From assembly GCF_023015695.1 (NCBI RefSeq), contig NZ_JALKAS010000001.1, forward strand, positions 2,170,001 to 2,234,000: a stretch of 64,000 nt of DNA, given 5' to 3'. The position numbers were made by a program, and so were the translations under genes. The DNA comes from Jannaschia sp. S6380 (lineage in GTDB: Bacteria > Pseudomonadota > Alphaproteobacteria > Rhodobacterales > Rhodobacteraceae). Below the pieces are notes generated by a model, which worked only from the letters and a program-made list of their open reading frames with translations, did no database searches and had not been told where the DNA came from. This document shows, piece after piece, positions 28,601 through 39,715 of this stretch; the stretch's first letter is position 1; the number at the start of each line of letters is the position of its first letter.

Positions 28601-31570
28601 ATGACCGACCAGACTCCCAACGACGCCTTCCGCTCCACTTCCTTCATGCAGGGGCACAACGCGGAATATCTCGAACGGATGTATGCCCGCTATGCCGCCG
28701 ACCCGTCCGCGGTCGACGAAAGCTGGGCGCAGTTCTTCGCGGCGCTTGAGGATGACGCCGCCGATGCGAAGGCCGAGGCGGCGGGGCCGTCCTGGGCACG
28801 CGCCGACTGGCCGCCGATGCCCGAGGGCGAGCTGACCGCGGCGCTGACCGGCGAGTGGCCGGCCGCGCCCGTCGACCCCAAGGAGGCACGCGCCGCCGGC
28901 GACAAGATCCGCACCAAGGCCGAGGAGACCGGGGCCGCCATCACCGACGAGCAGGTCCGCCGCGCCGTGCTCGACTCGATCCGCGCGATCATGCTGATCC
29001 GCGCCTACCGCATCCGGGGCCACCTTGCCGCCGACCTGGACCCGCTGGGACTGCGCGAACAGACCGACCATCCGGAGCTGGACCCCCGTTCCTACGGCTT
29101 CTCGGAGGAAGATCTCGATCGCCCGATCTTCATCGACAACGTGCTGGGACTGGAGGTGGCGACGCTCAACCAGATCGTCTCGATCCTGCGGCGCACCTAT
29201 TGCGGGACCTTCGCGCTGCAATACATGCACATCTCCGACCCCGAGCAATCCGCCTGGCTGAAGGAGCGGATCGAGGGTCTGGGCAAGGAGATCACCTTCA
29301 CCCAGAACGGCCGCCGCGCCATCCTCAACAAGCTGGTGGAGGCCGAGGGCTTCGAGAAGTACCTGCACGTCAAGTACATGGGCACCAAACGTTTCGGCCT
29401 CGACGGCGGCGAGGCGCTGATCCCGGCGATGGAACAGATCATCAAGCGCGGCGGACAGCTGGGCCTGCGCGACATCGTCATCGGCATGCCCCATCGCGGC
29501 CGGCTGTCGGTTCTGGCGAACGTGATGGGCAAGCCCTACAAGGCCATCTTCAACGAGTTCCAGGGCGGCAGCTTCAAGCCCGAGGACGTGGATGGATCGG
29601 GCGACGTGAAGTATCACCTCGGCGCGTCGTCCGACCGGGAGTTCGACGGCAACGTCGTCCACCTGTCGCTGACGGCGAACCCCTCGCATCTGGAGGCGGT
29701 GAATCCGGTCGTCCTCGGCAAAACCCGGGCCAAGCAGGATCAGCTGGGCGACCGCAACCGCACGCAGGTCGCGTCGATCCTGCTGCATGGCGACGCGGCC
29801 TTCGCGGGCCAGGGCGTGGTGGCCGAGTGCTTCGCGCTGTCGGGCGTGCGCGGTCACCGCACCGGGGGCACGATCCATATCGTCGTGAACAACCAGATCG
29901 GGTTCACCACGGCGCCGCATTTCTCGCGCTCCAGCCCCTATCCGACCGACAACGCGCTGGTGGTTGAGGCGCCCATCTTCCACGTCAACGGCGACGACCC
30001 CGAAGCGGTCGTGCACGCCGCCCGCGTGGCGACCGAGTTCCGTCAGAAGTTCGGCAAGGACGTCGTGCTCGATATCTTCTGCTATCGCCGCTTCGGCCAT
30101 AACGAGGGCGACGAGCCGATGTTCACCAACCCGATGATGTACAAGCACATCAAGGGTCACAAGACGACGCTGTCGCTCTATACCGAACGCCTGGTCAAGG
30201 ACGGCCTGATCCCCGAAGGCGAGATCGAGGACATGAAGGCCGCCTTCCAGGAGCGCATGGCCGAGGAGTTCGAGGCCGGGCGCGACTACAAGCCCAACAA
30301 GGCCGACTGGCTCGACGGGCGCTGGTCGCATCTGGACCGCCGCAACGAGGACGACTACGTCCGCGGCGAGACGGCCATCGCCCGCGACACGTTCGACGAG
30401 GTCGGACGCGCGCTGACCGCTGCCCCCGAAGGATTCCCGCTGCACAAGACCGTGGGCCGTCTGCTGGATGCCAAGCGCAAGATGTTCGAGACCGGCGAGG
30501 GCTTCGACTGGGCCACGGCCGAGGCGCTGGCTTTCGGCTCCCTCCTGACGGAGGGATACAAAGTCCGACTGGCCGGGCAGGACAGCACGCGCGGCACGTT
30601 CAGCCAGCGCCACTCCGCCTTCGTCAGCCAGCAGGACGAGGATCGCTACTATCCGCTCAACCACATTCGCGAAGGCCAGGCCCAGTACGAGGTGATCGAC
30701 AGCGCCCTGTCGGAATACGCCGTCCTCGGCTTCGAATACGGCTATTCGCTGGCCGAACCGAACGCCCTGACCATGTGGGAGGCACAGTTCGGCGACTTCG
30801 CCAACGGCGCGCAGATCATGTTCGACCAGTTCATCTCCTCGGGCGAGAGCAAGTGGCTGCGCATGTCGGGCCTCGTCTGCCTGTTGCCGCATGGCTATGA
30901 GGGCCAGGGACCGGAACATTCCTCGGCGCGGCTGGAGCGGTTCCTGCAGATGTGCGGCTCCGACAACTGGATCGTCGCCAACTGCACGACGCCTGCGAAC
31001 TATTTCCACATCCTGCGCCGTCAGCTGCACCGCGACTTCCGCAAGCCGCTGATCCTGATGACGCCGAAATCGTTGCTGCGCCACAAGCTGGCCGTGTCGA
31101 CGACCGAGGAGTTCACCACCGGGTCCAGCTTCCACCGGGTGCTGTGGGACGACGCCCAGCAGGGCAATTCCGACACCAAGCTCGTACCCGACGACGAGAT
31201 CAAGCGCGTCGTCATCTGTTCAGGCAAGGTCTACTACGACCTGCTGGAGGAGCGCGACGCCCGCGGCATCGACGACGTCTACATCCTGCGGCTGGAGCAA
31301 TTCTACCCGTTTCCCGCGCTGTCGATGGTCAACGAGTTGGGGCGCTTCAAGCAGGCCCAGATCGTCTGGTGCCAGGAGGAACCCAAGAATCAGGGCGCCT
31401 GGACCTTCGTGGAACCCAACATCGAATGGGTCCTGACCCGGATCGGCGCGACCCATACGCGGGCCGTCTATGTCGGGCGCGCGGCGGCCGCCTCTCCGGC
31501 CACGGGCCTCGCCAGCCAGCACAAGTCACAACAAGCAGCGCTCGTGAACGAAGCGCTGAGCACGGAGTAA
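28601..31570 (+). CDS. sucA: 2-oxoglutarate dehydrogenase E1 component
   Basis: A 989-residue thiamine-diphosphate-dependent E1. The N-terminal segment with [18 protein letters not shown] binds E2. The HRGRL region and the ThDP block [13 protein letters not shown]...NNQIGFTT are intact, and the C-terminal transketolase-like part ends in an E1-type domain. It decarboxylates 2-oxoglutarate and passes the succinyl group to SucB. It is followed 4 bases later by sucB. Confidence 0.98.
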   Translation: MTDQTPNDAFRSTSFMQGHNAEYLERMYARYAADPSAVDESWAQFFAALEDDAADAKAEAAGPSWARADWPPMPEGELTAALTGEWPAAPVDPKEARAAGDKIRTKAEETGAAITDEQVRRAVLDSIRAIMLIRAYRIRGHLAADLDPLGLREQTDHPELDPRSYGFSEEDLDRPIFIDNVLGLEVATLNQIVSILRRTYCGTFALQYMHISDPEQSAWLKERIEGLGKEITFTQNGRRAILNKLVEAEGFEKYLHVKYMGTKRFGLDGGEALIPAMEQIIKRGGQLGLRDIVIGMPHRGRLSVLANVMGKPYKAIFNEFQGGSFKPEDVDGSGDVKYHLGASSDREFDGNVVHLSLTANPSHLEAVNPVVLGKTRAKQDQLGDRNRTQVASILLHGDAAFAGQGVVAECFALSGVRGHRTGGTIHIVVNNQIGFTTAPHFSRSSPYPTDNALVVEAPIFHVNGDDPEAVVHAARVATEFRQKFGKDVVLDIFCYRRFGHNEGDEPMFTNPMMYKHIKGHKTTLSLYTERLVKDGLIPEGEIEDMKAAFQERMAEEFEAGRDYKPNKADWLDGRWSHLDRRNEDDYVRGETAIARDTFDEVGRALTAAPEGFPLHKTVGRLLDAKRKMFETGEGFDWATAEALAFGSLLTEGYKVRLAGQDSTRGTFSQRHSAFVSQQDEDRYYPLNHIREGQAQYEVIDSALSEYAVLGFEYGYSLAEPNALTMWEAQFGDFANGAQIMFDQFISSGESKWLRMSGLVCLLPHGYEGQGPEHSSARLERFLQMCGSDNWIVANCTTPANYFHILRRQLHRDFRKPLILMTPKSLLRHKLAVSTTEEFTTGSSFHRVLWDDAQQGNSDTKLVPDDEIKRVVICSGKVYYDLLEERDARGIDDVYILRLEQFYPFPALSMVNELGRFKQAQIVWCQEEPKNQGAWTFVEPNIEWVLTRIGATHTRAVYVGRAAAASPATGLASQHKSQQAALVNEALSTE

Positions 31571-31574
31571 TCCC

Positions 31575-33134
31575 ATGACCGTCGACGTCAAAGTGCCCAC
31601 CCTGGGCGAATCCGTCACCGAGGCCACCGTCGCCACCTGGTTCAAGCAGCCCGGCGATGCGGTCGCCACCGACGAGATGCTGTGCGAGTTGGAGACCGAC
31701 AAGGTCACCGTCGAGGTGCCCAGCCCCGCCACCGGCACCCTGGGCGAGATCGTCGCGAACGAGGGCGATACCGTGGGCGTCGACGCGCTGCTGGCCACGA
31801 TCCAGGAAGGCGCCGGCGCGCCCGCCTCCGACGAAGCGCCTGCGGCCGTGGCCGAACCCGGCTCCTCCGGCGACGCCGAAGACGGCGCGCCCACCGATGG
31901 CGGCGACGGCGAAACCGTCGACGTCATGGTCCCCGCCCTGGGCGAATCCGTGACCGAGGCCACGGTCGCCACCTGGTTCAAATCCGCGGGCGACAGCGTC
32001 GCGGCCGACGAGATGCTTTGCGAACTGGAGACCGACAAGGTCTCGGTCGAGGTGCCTGCCCCCGCCGCCGGCACCCTGACCGAAATCATCGCGAAGGAGG
32101 GCGAGACCGTCGCCGCCGGCGGCAAGCTGGCCGTCCTGACCGCGGGCGCCGGCGCCAAGCCCGCCGCGCCCAAGGCCGTCGATCCGACGCCCAACCCCGA
32201 TGCCGGAAAGGCCGAAATTGAGGAGGCCAAGTCCAACGTGGCCGCGAAGGGCGATGTCGAGGACGCGCCTTCGGCCAGGAAGATGATGGCCGAGAAGGGG
32301 CTCTCCGCCGATCAGGTCACAGGCACCGGCCGCGACGGCCGCATCATGAAGGAGGACGTGCTGAAGGCCGCCTCCGCCGCGAAGGACGCCGTCGCGAGCC
32401 CGGCCCCCCGCGCGCCCAGCCCCGCCGGTGATGCCGACCGGGAGGAGCGGGTGAAGATGACCCGCCTGCGCCAGACCATCGCCCGCCGCCTGAAGGACGC
32501 GCAGAACACCGCCGCCATGCTGACCACCTACAACGAGGTCGACATGGGCGCGGTCATGGACCTGCGCGCCGAGTACAAGGACCTGTTCCTCAAGAAGCAC
32601 GGCGTGAAGCTGGGCTTCATGTCCTTCTTCACCAAGGCCTGCGTCCATGCCCTGCGCGAGGTGCCCGAGGTCAATGCCGAGATCGACGGCACCGACGTCG
32701 TCTACAAGCACTTCGTCCATATGGGCATCGCCGTCGGCACGCCCACCGGCCTCGTCGTGCCGGTGATCCGCGACGCCGACGCCATGGGCTTTGCCGAGAT
32801 CGAGAAGGCGATCAACGACATGGGCGCCAAGGCCCGCGACGGCAAGCTGTCGATGGCCGACATGCAGGGCGGCACGTTCACCATCTCGAACGGCGGCGTC
32901 TACGGCTCGCTCATGTCCTCGCCGATCCTGAACCCGCCGCAATCGGGCATCCTCGGCATGCACAAGATCCAGGACCGCCCCATGGTCGTCGGCGGCGAGA
33001 TCGTCATCCGCCCGATGATGTATCTCGCGCTGAGCTACGACCACCGGATCGTGGACGGAAAGGGCGCGGTGACGTTCCTGGTGCGGGTGAAGGAGGCGCT
33101 GGAGGACCCGCGGCGGCTGTTGATGGATTTGTGA
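31575..33134 (+). CDS. sucB: dihydrolipoamide succinyltransferase E2 with two lipoyl domains
   Basis: A 519-residue E2. Two near-identical lipoyl domains (residues 1-78 and about 112-190) have lipoylation lysines K43 and K155, each in LETDKV. They are joined by an alanine/acid-rich linker. Then follow a peripheral-subunit-binding domain ([25 protein letters not shown]) and the acyltransferase domain ending in [13 protein letters not shown], with the catalytic histidine and aspartate. The usual OdhB has one lipoyl domain, so this one appears duplicated. Confidence 0.97.
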   Translation: MTVDVKVPTLGESVTEATVATWFKQPGDAVATDEMLCELETDKVTVEVPSPATGTLGEIVANEGDTVGVDALLATIQEGAGAPASDEAPAAVAEPGSSGDAEDGAPTDGGDGETVDVMVPALGESVTEATVATWFKSAGDSVAADEMLCELETDKVSVEVPAPAAGTLTEIIAKEGETVAAGGKLAVLTAGAGAKPAAPKAVDPTPNPDAGKAEIEEAKSNVAAKGDVEDAPSARKMMAEKGLSADQVTGTGRDGRIMKEDVLKAASAAKDAVASPAPRAPSPAGDADREERVKMTRLRQTIARRLKDAQNTAAMLTTYNEVDMGAVMDLRAEYKDLFLKKHGVKLGFMSFFTKACVHALREVPEVNAEIDGTDVVYKHFVHMGIAVGTPTGLVVPVIRDADAMGFAEIEKAINDMGAKARDGKLSMADMQGGTFTISNGGVYGSLMSSPILNPPQSGILGMHKIQDRPMVVGGEIVIRPMMYLALSYDHRIVDGKGAVTFLVRVKEALEDPRRLLMDL

Positions 33135-33145
33135 ACACGCGAAAG

Positions 33146-33208
33146 GCCCCGTAAGAGCGGGCCCCACGAGGCTGGCCTGCAACTTGAAGTCGTCGCGACG
33201 GCCAGCCG
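33146..33208 (-). other. structured region downstream of sucB
   Basis: Two hairpins lie side by side: GGCCC/GGGCC (33146-33150, 33160-33164) and GGCTGGCC/GGCCAGCC (33171-33178, 33201-33208). Read on the minus strand, the first ends in a short TTT and could terminate a transcript coming from the toxin side. Read on the plus strand, they follow sucB. I see no gene between 33135 and 33372. Confidence 0.35.
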
Positions 33209-33372
33209 CCCTGGTTAGGGTCTTAATGGGATACCGAAGCATTGCCCTGACATGCGAACAGATGGGCTGATATAGTCGTCATGTCAACGGCGGATCTCCA
33301 AGGCTGCACATGATACAAGTCACAATTTGGTTCAGATGAGCCTTGGAAAGCGTTGACGTCTGATATCTGCGC

Positions 33373-33696
33373 TTACCATTTTCGTCCTTTTTTCAAACGC
33401 AAGAGATCGAGCCTGTGAAATCCAACCGCGCAGATCATGTCGGCTTTCACCCTTCGGGGACGGTTTCCCCATGGCTCTGGAACGGGAAATGGGACATTTA
33501 ACATGTAATGATAGCCCATGACTGGGTCAGGGGCCGTCGTACTCAAGGGAACGACAGTGCACAAACCAGCACGAACCTTTATCGGGCGGGAAACGACGAT
33601 ACAGAGACGGCGTTTCACCATCTCGGGGGCCTTGAAGCCTTGATCGAAATTGGCACACAGAATTGTTCCGCGTTTTGGGTGATATCTTATCGCCAC
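33373..33696 (-). CDS. PemK/MazF-family toxin, orphan
   Basis: A 107-residue MazF/PemK-type endoribonuclease. It has RGTILCANFDQGFKAPEMVKRRLCIVVS at the N-terminus, then GLCTVVPLSTTAPDPVMGYH, the core of this fold. Family toxins cleave mRNA and are normally neutralised by an antitoxin gene just upstream. None of usable length is seen in the 82 bases upstream or downstream on this strand. The codon use is clearly lower in GC than the flanking TCA genes, suggesting horizontal arrival. The start is GTG at 33696. Confidence 0.75.
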   Translation of the reverse strand: MAIRYHPKRGTILCANFDQGFKAPEMVKRRLCIVVSRPIKVRAGLCTVVPLSTTAPDPVMGYHYMLNVPFPVPEPWGNRPRRVKADMICAVGFHRLDLLRLKKGRKW

Positions 33697-33777
33697 GTAG
33701 GCTTTCCGTACTCTTCAGGATACCTTGCAAAGACCGGATAGGGAAACATCCCACCAACCTCAACGGACTTTGCCCCC

Positions 33778-34017
33778 ATGAACCTCCTCACCCATCACAC
33801 GCCCGCCTCCTACGACGCATGGAAAGCCGACTTCGATGCCCACACGGAGACCCGCATGAACGCGGGCCTCACCCTCCTTCAACTCTGGCGCGACATTGAC
33901 GGCCCGGGCGTCACCGCGCTCTATGAGGTCAACGACCGCGGCAAGGCCGAAGGCTGGCTGGACCGCGAGGCCGCCACGGACGGGCCTATCGACGCCCGGT
34001 TCATGCGTACCGCCTGA
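33778..34017 (+). CDS. small hypothetical protein
   Basis: A 79-residue soluble protein (MNLLTHHTPASYDAWKADFDAHTETR...) resembling a single small ferredoxin-like-fold monooxygenase or DUF-type domain. YDAWKADFD and ALYEVNDRGKAEGWLD are the only recognisable blocks. It has normal high-GC codon use. Function unknown; it lies 39 bases before an L,D-transpeptidase gene. Confidence 0.6.
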   Translation: MNLLTHHTPASYDAWKADFDAHTETRMNAGLTLLQLWRDIDGPGVTALYEVNDRGKAEGWLDREAATDGPIDARFMRTA

Positions 34018-34055
34018 CCCTTCCGTCCGCCGCCCGCGCGGCCTAGATTGGGGCC

Positions 34056-34568
34056 ATGCGCCTCGTCCTAGCCCTCTGCCTGGCCCTGCTGCCCGGACCC
34101 GCGCCGGCCGGGCCGCCCGACCTGGTGCCGCAGGACGCGCGGGCCGACCTGATCCGCGTCGACAAGTCCGGCCGGCGGATGGACCTGCTGCGCAAAGGGA
34201 TGGTGATCGCGACCTATCCGATCCGGCTGGGCGAGGACGGCGATGACGGCCACAAGATGCGACAGGGCGACGAGCGCACGCCCGAGGGCAGATACACCGT
34301 CGACTGGCGCAACCCCGGATCGCGTTTCCACCTGTCGCTGCACATCTCCTATCCGAACGCCGCGGACCGGGCGCGCGCCGCCGCCGCGGGCGAGGATCCG
34401 GGCGGCGACATCATGATCCACGGCTTTCCCAACGGCTGGGGCCTGCTGGCCTGGCCGCTGCATCTTATGGGCGACTGGACCGACGGCTGCATCGCCGTCA
34501 GCGACGCCCAGATGCGCGAGATCTGGTCGCTGGTGCCCGACGGCACCCCGATCGAAATCCGCGCCTGA
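34056..34568 (+). CDS. L,D-transpeptidase (YkuD family)
   Basis: A 170-residue exported enzyme with a signal peptide (cleavage near APAGPP). The YkuD-type catalytic region has MIHGFPNGWG and DWTDGCIAVSDAQM, the second supplying the nucleophilic cysteine and a conserved histidine block. It is short, with no separate binding domain. It probably cross-links peptidoglycan or attaches lipoproteins in the periplasm. Confidence 0.88.
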   Translation: MRLVLALCLALLPGPAPAGPPDLVPQDARADLIRVDKSGRRMDLLRKGMVIATYPIRLGEDGDDGHKMRQGDERTPEGRYTVDWRNPGSRFHLSLHISYPNAADRARAAAAGEDPGGDIMIHGFPNGWGLLAWPLHLMGDWTDGCIAVSDAQMREIWSLVPDGTPIEIRA

Positions 34569-34670
34569 TCGCCCACGACTCCACCCCGACAGATCGCCGC
34601 ACTGGCACATGGTACCCCGAGCGGGCAAAAGGGGCCACGAAGACGATCGCCACAGGATGAAGACCGCGCC

Positions 34671-34847
34671 ATGACACCCACGACCCGTGCCCTCGCCTTC
34701 TGGCTCGTCCGCGTCGGGATCGCCGTCGTGCTCGTCCTCGCGATCCGCGCCTGGCGCGGTCCGGACCCGATGCTGTGGTGGCTGGCGGGGGGCTATGCCC
34801 TGATCTCGCTCTTCACGACCTGGATGATGATCCGGGCGCGCCGATGA
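34671..34847 (+). CDS. small two-helix membrane protein
   Basis: A 58-residue protein, too short for most gene finders, with two membrane helices (about residues 8-26 and 33-54) and a basic C-terminus RARR. Its stop overlaps the ATG of the next gene (ATGA), which strongly supports it as real. Function unknown; it may assist the MAPEG-type neighbour. Confidence 0.6.
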   Translation: MTPTTRALAFWLVRVGIAVVLVLAIRAWRGPDPMLWWLAGGYALISLFTTWMMIRARR

Positions 34848-35239
34848 CGCCCGAACTGACCGTCCTCGCGCTGGCGATCCTGCTGCAGGCCGTGCAGTTC
34901 GTGGCCTATGCCATCGGCGCCAACCGCGAATTGGGGCCCGGCTACACGATGTCGGCCCGCGACAGCGAGCCCAGCCGGTCGATGTCGCCCGCCACCGCCC
35001 GCCTGGGCCGCGCGTTCGGCAATCATTTCGAGGGGCTGATCCTGTTCACCGGCGCCGTCGTCCTCGTCACGCTGTCGGGGCAGGCGACGGGCTTCACCGC
35101 CGCCTGCGCCTGGATCTACCTCGCGGCGCGAGTCGTCTACGTGCCGGCCTATGCGTTCGGGTGGCGGCCGTGGCGGTCCTACATCTGGATCGTGGGGTTC
35201 CTCGCGACGGTCGCAATGGTTATCTCGACCCTGATCTGA
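34844..35239 (+). CDS. MAPEG family membrane protein
   Basis: A 131-residue protein with four membrane helices and the MAPEG features AxRxxxNHFEGL (RAFGNHFEGLILF) and RVVYVPAYAFG. Relatives are glutathione-linked or of unknown function. The start at 34844 overlaps the preceding small gene by 4 bases. It lies 84 bases before lpd. Confidence 0.85.
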   Translation: MTPELTVLALAILLQAVQFVAYAIGANRELGPGYTMSARDSEPSRSMSPATARLGRAFGNHFEGLILFTGAVVLVTLSGQATGFTAACAWIYLAARVVYVPAYAFGWRPWRSYIWIVGFLATVAMVISTLI

Positions 35240-35323
35240 CCCGCTTCGCGTCCGCCGGGCGCAAAACGCAGACGATACGGGATTAATACGCGGCAGATAC
35301 GCCGGCACCATTTCGGAGGCATC

Positions 35324-36718
<1,395 letters not shown>

Positions 36719-36787
36719 TCGGCCGGCCGAACGGGGGCGGGATTGCGGCGGCGCCGTCGCGTAAACCCCGGAAGAAAGTCATATTCG

Positions 36788-36818
36788 AGCGGCAGGTCTT
36801 CCCCGGTCCTGCCGCTTT
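36788..36818 (+). terminator. terminator-like hairpin after lpd
   Basis: AGCGGCAGG (36788-36796) and CCTGCCGCT (36808-36816) form a perfect 9-base stem with an 11-base loop, followed by TT. It lies 70 bases downstream of lpd and probably ends the TCA transcript. The T-run is short. Confidence 0.6.
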
Positions 36819-36873
36819 CCCGTGACAGATATCCCGGATTGCCCAACACCACATCCATTTCCCGGATTACCCT

Positions 36874-37488
36874 TTGTACCGTCTGCCATTCCTCCTTTTC
36901 TCGCTGGCCGTGTTGCCGGCCGGACCGGCGTTCCCGCAGGGCGCCTGGGTTCCGCCCGATCTCGGTCGGCTGCCGGCCCCGGTCGCGGAATCCCTCCGTT
37001 CGATCCCGGTCGTCCCGATCCTTCTGGTCGTCCTGTTCGCGGCGGCCCTGGCCGTTGCCATCCGGCACAAGCTGCGCCTCCGGCGTCGCCAGATGCGGCA
37101 GAAGATCCTCGGCCTTCCGATCGGTCCGCGCTTCCTTGTCGTGGACGCGATGTGCCACGCATTGATACGATCGGGCCGGGTCGACCCCGACCATCTGGCG
37201 CGGGCGCATCAGATCGCGCGGGATACCACCGGGATGGATTTCACCAAAGATCATCTGCGCGAGGCGGCGCACCGGGCCGATCGCGTCCTGCTGCCGATGG
37301 ATTTCCGCTGGATGCGCGCCGGTCTGACCCGCGAGGAAAAGCTGGTGATCTTCAATGCGACCGCCTCGGTCCTGCTGGTCGACGGGCCGTTGAAGCGGTC
37401 CGACCGTCGCTTCCTGCGGGTGCTGGTTCGCGGCCTCGGCGTCGGACGGCGCGAACTGCGTCGTCTCAGCCGCATGATCGACGACTGA
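36874..37488 (+). CDS. membrane-anchored TerB-like hypothetical protein
   Basis: A protein of up to 204 residues. It has an N-terminal hydrophobic signal, a second membrane segment (VVPILLVVLFAAALAVAI), then a basic stretch, and a cytoplasmic helical domain of about 120 residues whose VIFNATASVLLVDGPLKRSDRRFLRVLVRGLG resembles TerB-like acidic helical domains. The only upstream start is a TTG at 36874 with no clear ribosome-binding site, so the true start may be downstream. It is convergent with the GntR gene. Confidence 0.6.
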   Translation: MYRLPFLLFSLAVLPAGPAFPQGAWVPPDLGRLPAPVAESLRSIPVVPILLVVLFAAALAVAIRHKLRLRRRQMRQKILGLPIGPRFLVVDAMCHALIRSGRVDPDHLARAHQIARDTTGMDFTKDHLREAAHRADRVLLPMDFRWMRAGLTREEKLVIFNATASVLLVDGPLKRSDRRFLRVLVRGLGVGRRELRRLSRMIDD

Positions 37489-37501
37489 CGTCCGCGACCG
37501 C

Positions 37502-38149
37502 TCAGCCGGCGATCAGGCGCAGGCCCTGCGTCACGTCGGCCCGGACCGCCAGGCGCAATCCGGGTTCGTCGCCCGCACGCAGGGCCGCCACGATGAGGCG
37601 ATGGTTCTTGGGCAGCTCGGTGCGGTTCAACCGCCCATAGAGCGCGCGCATCGTCGGGCCAAGTTGCAGCCAGACCGTTTCGGCCATGGCTAGCATCGCC
37701 GGCGCCTGCGCGCGCAGGTAGAGCGTGCGGTGAAACTCCAGATTGGTCCGGATGTATCCCGAGGCGTCGTGGCGCGCGATCTGTTCGGCGATGGCGCGGT
37801 TGATCGTCTCCATCCGGTCGACCAGCGCCAGATGGGCCCGAGGAAGCGCGCGCACCGCCAGCTCCGGCTCCAGCAGCGACCGAAGGGCGGCAAGTTCCTC
37901 AATCCGCTCGTTCGACAAGGCCGGCGTGGTCACCCGGCCCGAGGCCGAAAGCGACAGCGCCCCTTCGGCGACCAGCCGCCGCAGCGCCTCGCGCACGGGG
38001 GTCATGCTGACGCCGTAGTCGCGCCCGATCCCCCGCAGCGTCAACGCCGCGCCGGGTGCGAGTTCGCCATGCATGATACGGCTGCGGAGCGACCGGTACA
38101 GACGCTCATGCGCCGCCCCCGGCCCATCGGTCAACGTGTTCAGCATCAT
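37502..38149 (-). CDS. GntR-family transcriptional regulator (FadR/FCD type)
   Basis: A 215-residue repressor. The winged helix (residues about 12-75) has the GntR signature ERLYRSLRSRIMHGEL and GVSMTPVREALRRLVAEG. The C-terminal FCD domain binds a small ligand, probably an organic acid, through metal-ligating histidines such as those in EFHRTLY. It stands alone between convergent and same-strand genes, so its targets are not indicated by context. Confidence 0.88.
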   Translation of the reverse strand: MMLNTLTDGPGAAHERLYRSLRSRIMHGELAPGAALTLRGIGRDYGVSMTPVREALRRLVAEGALSLSASGRVTTPALSNERIEELAALRSLLEPELAVRALPRAHLALVDRMETINRAIAEQIARHDASGYIRTNLEFHRTLYLRAQAPAMLAMAETVWLQLGPTMRALYGRLNRTELPKNHRLIVAALRAGDEPGLRLAVRADVTQGLRLIAG

Positions 38150-38164
38150 CGCGCCACCATGGCC

Positions 38165-38860
38165 CTAGCGCCCCCCGAAATCCACCGCATGCAGCGCCGC
38201 GCCCTCGCGCCGCAGCCAGTCACGCCGCACCGCGTAATCGGGCAGCAACGCCGCGACCTGCGCCCAGAATCGCACCGAATGATCCATATGCGCCAGATGC
38301 GCGACCTCATGCGCGGCGACGTAGTCCAGCACCTCCGGCGGGGCCATCAGCAGGCGCCAGCTGAACATCAGCTCTCCGCGCATCGAACACGACCCCCAGC
38401 GCGAGCGCGTGTCGCGCAGCGTCATGCGCGACGGCTCTCGCCCCAGAGCCGCGGCGTGCCGGTCGACCGCCGCGCGCAGATGGGTCTGGGCCATGGTCCG
38501 CATCAGCGCCCGCACGCGCGGACCGGCCCGGTCGTCATCCGCCACCGCGATCGCCGCGCCGGTATAGCGCGCCGATCGGCCGGGGCCCGCGATCACCGGG
38601 ACCTCCCGCCCCAACAACGGCAGCGTACCACCTACCCGCACCATGCGCGGCGCGGGCGCGGCGGCCACGTTGCGACGGATCCAGTCCGCCTGCGTGGCCA
38701 CGAAGGCCCGCGCCTCTGCGAGCGATGCGCAGGGCGGCAGCGTCAGGGTGACGCGCCCGTCCGAGCGGCCGACCCGCAGCGACAGTCGCCGGGCCCGCGC
38801 CGTCCTGCGAAGGATCACGGCGATTTCAGGTGCGCCGGGCACCGCGAGCGTGTCGGACAT
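38165..38860 (-). CDS. YgjP-like metal-dependent hydrolase (DUF45)
   Basis: A 231-residue protein with a SprT-type zinc site. It has DTRSRWGSCS, then YVAAHEVAHLAHMDHS (HExxH plus a third histidine), and a C-terminal LLPDYAVRRDWLRR. Homologues are YgjP-type metallohydrolases of poorly defined substrate. The ATG at 38860 was chosen because upstream sequence in frame lacks family similarity. It is 15 bases upstream of the GntR gene on the same strand. Confidence 0.85.
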   Translation of the reverse strand: MSDTLAVPGAPEIAVILRRTARARRLSLRVGRSDGRVTLTLPPCASLAEARAFVATQADWIRRNVAAAPAPRMVRVGGTLPLLGREVPVIAGPGRSARYTGAAIAVADDDRAGPRVRALMRTMAQTHLRAAVDRHAAALGREPSRMTLRDTRSRWGSCSMRGELMFSWRLLMAPPEVLDYVAAHEVAHLAHMDHSVRFWAQVAALLPDYAVRRDWLRREGAALHAVDFGGR

Positions 38861-38971
38861 GCGCCCCTCCCTCGGGGCTTGCCACCCCTTGCGCGCTGTG
38901 GCATCCGCCCCCAATTCCCGGAACCCGGGGCGCACGGCGCGGCCGCGCCTGGACGAGATGAAGGAACCGAC

Positions 38972-39310
38972 ATGCCGAAGGAAGAATGGGGCGTCAAGCG
39001 GGTCTGCCCGACGACCGGCAAGCGCTTCTACGATATGAACCGTTCGCCCGTCGTCAGCCCCTATACGGGCGAGGCAGTCAACGTCGACACCGGAACCAAG
39101 ACCCGGATCCTGGTCGCCGACAAGGATGACGCCGACAGCAAGAAGGCCAAGGCCGACGACGATCTGCTGCTCGATGACGACGATGTCGAGCTGGAGGAGG
39201 ACGACACCGAGGAGGACGATACGGACGTCGTTCTCGACGATGATGACGACAGCGATACCGTCTCGCTGGACGAGATCGCCGATGTCGGCGGGGACGACGA
39301 CGACGAGTGA
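38972..39310 (+). CDS. TIGR02300 family protein
   Basis: A 112-residue alphaproteobacterial protein. The N-terminal third has GVKRVCPTTGKRFYDMNRSPVVSPYTG, the conserved TIGR02300 block; the rest is a long run of aspartate and glutamate. The acidic tail suggests binding to a basic partner such as a nucleic-acid-binding protein. Function unknown. It is widely found upstream of tRNA-Ala in this group, as here. Confidence 0.85.
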   Translation: MPKEEWGVKRVCPTTGKRFYDMNRSPVVSPYTGEAVNVDTGTKTRILVADKDDADSKKAKADDDLLLDDDDVELEEDDTEEDDTDVVLDDDDDSDTVSLDEIADVGGDDDDE

Positions 39311-39351
39311 TCGCCGCCGCGCGATGACGGCGGCGGGGGCGGATTTTCCGC

Positions 39352-39380
39352 TTGCGCAGCCACCGGGCCTGTCCTAGATC
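39352..39380 (+). promoter_or_regulatory. promoter of tRNA-Ala
   Basis: TTGCGC (39352-39357), a 17-base spacer and TAGATC (39375-39380), 12 bases before the mature tRNA 5' end. The spacing is ideal for the housekeeping sigma factor. Confidence 0.55.
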
Positions 39381-39392
39381 GCAGGCCGGTCA

Positions 39393-39468
<76 letters not shown>

Positions 39469-39715
39469 TCCTGCATTTTGATGATACGTGCCGGATAGTC
39501 TACGACTTCTGGCCATCGCGATCGTCTTCCAACCGTGTGGTGAACTTGACAGAACTGACGCGAACGGCGCCGCTCGTTACGTCTCAAGAGCGGTCGTTGG
39601 CAGAAAATGCGGCGAAGGTCTGCTTCGAGCCCAGATAGACCGATGCTGCGCCGAGAATGAACGTCCGGTTACGGCGTTGTCACACTTTGTCCGCCTTCCG
39701 ATTGCCCGTAATTTG

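Noticed and set aside
28574..31135. An 853-codon open frame on the minus strand
   Set aside because: It is the antisense shadow of sucA, which is certain from its thiamine-diphosphate motifs.
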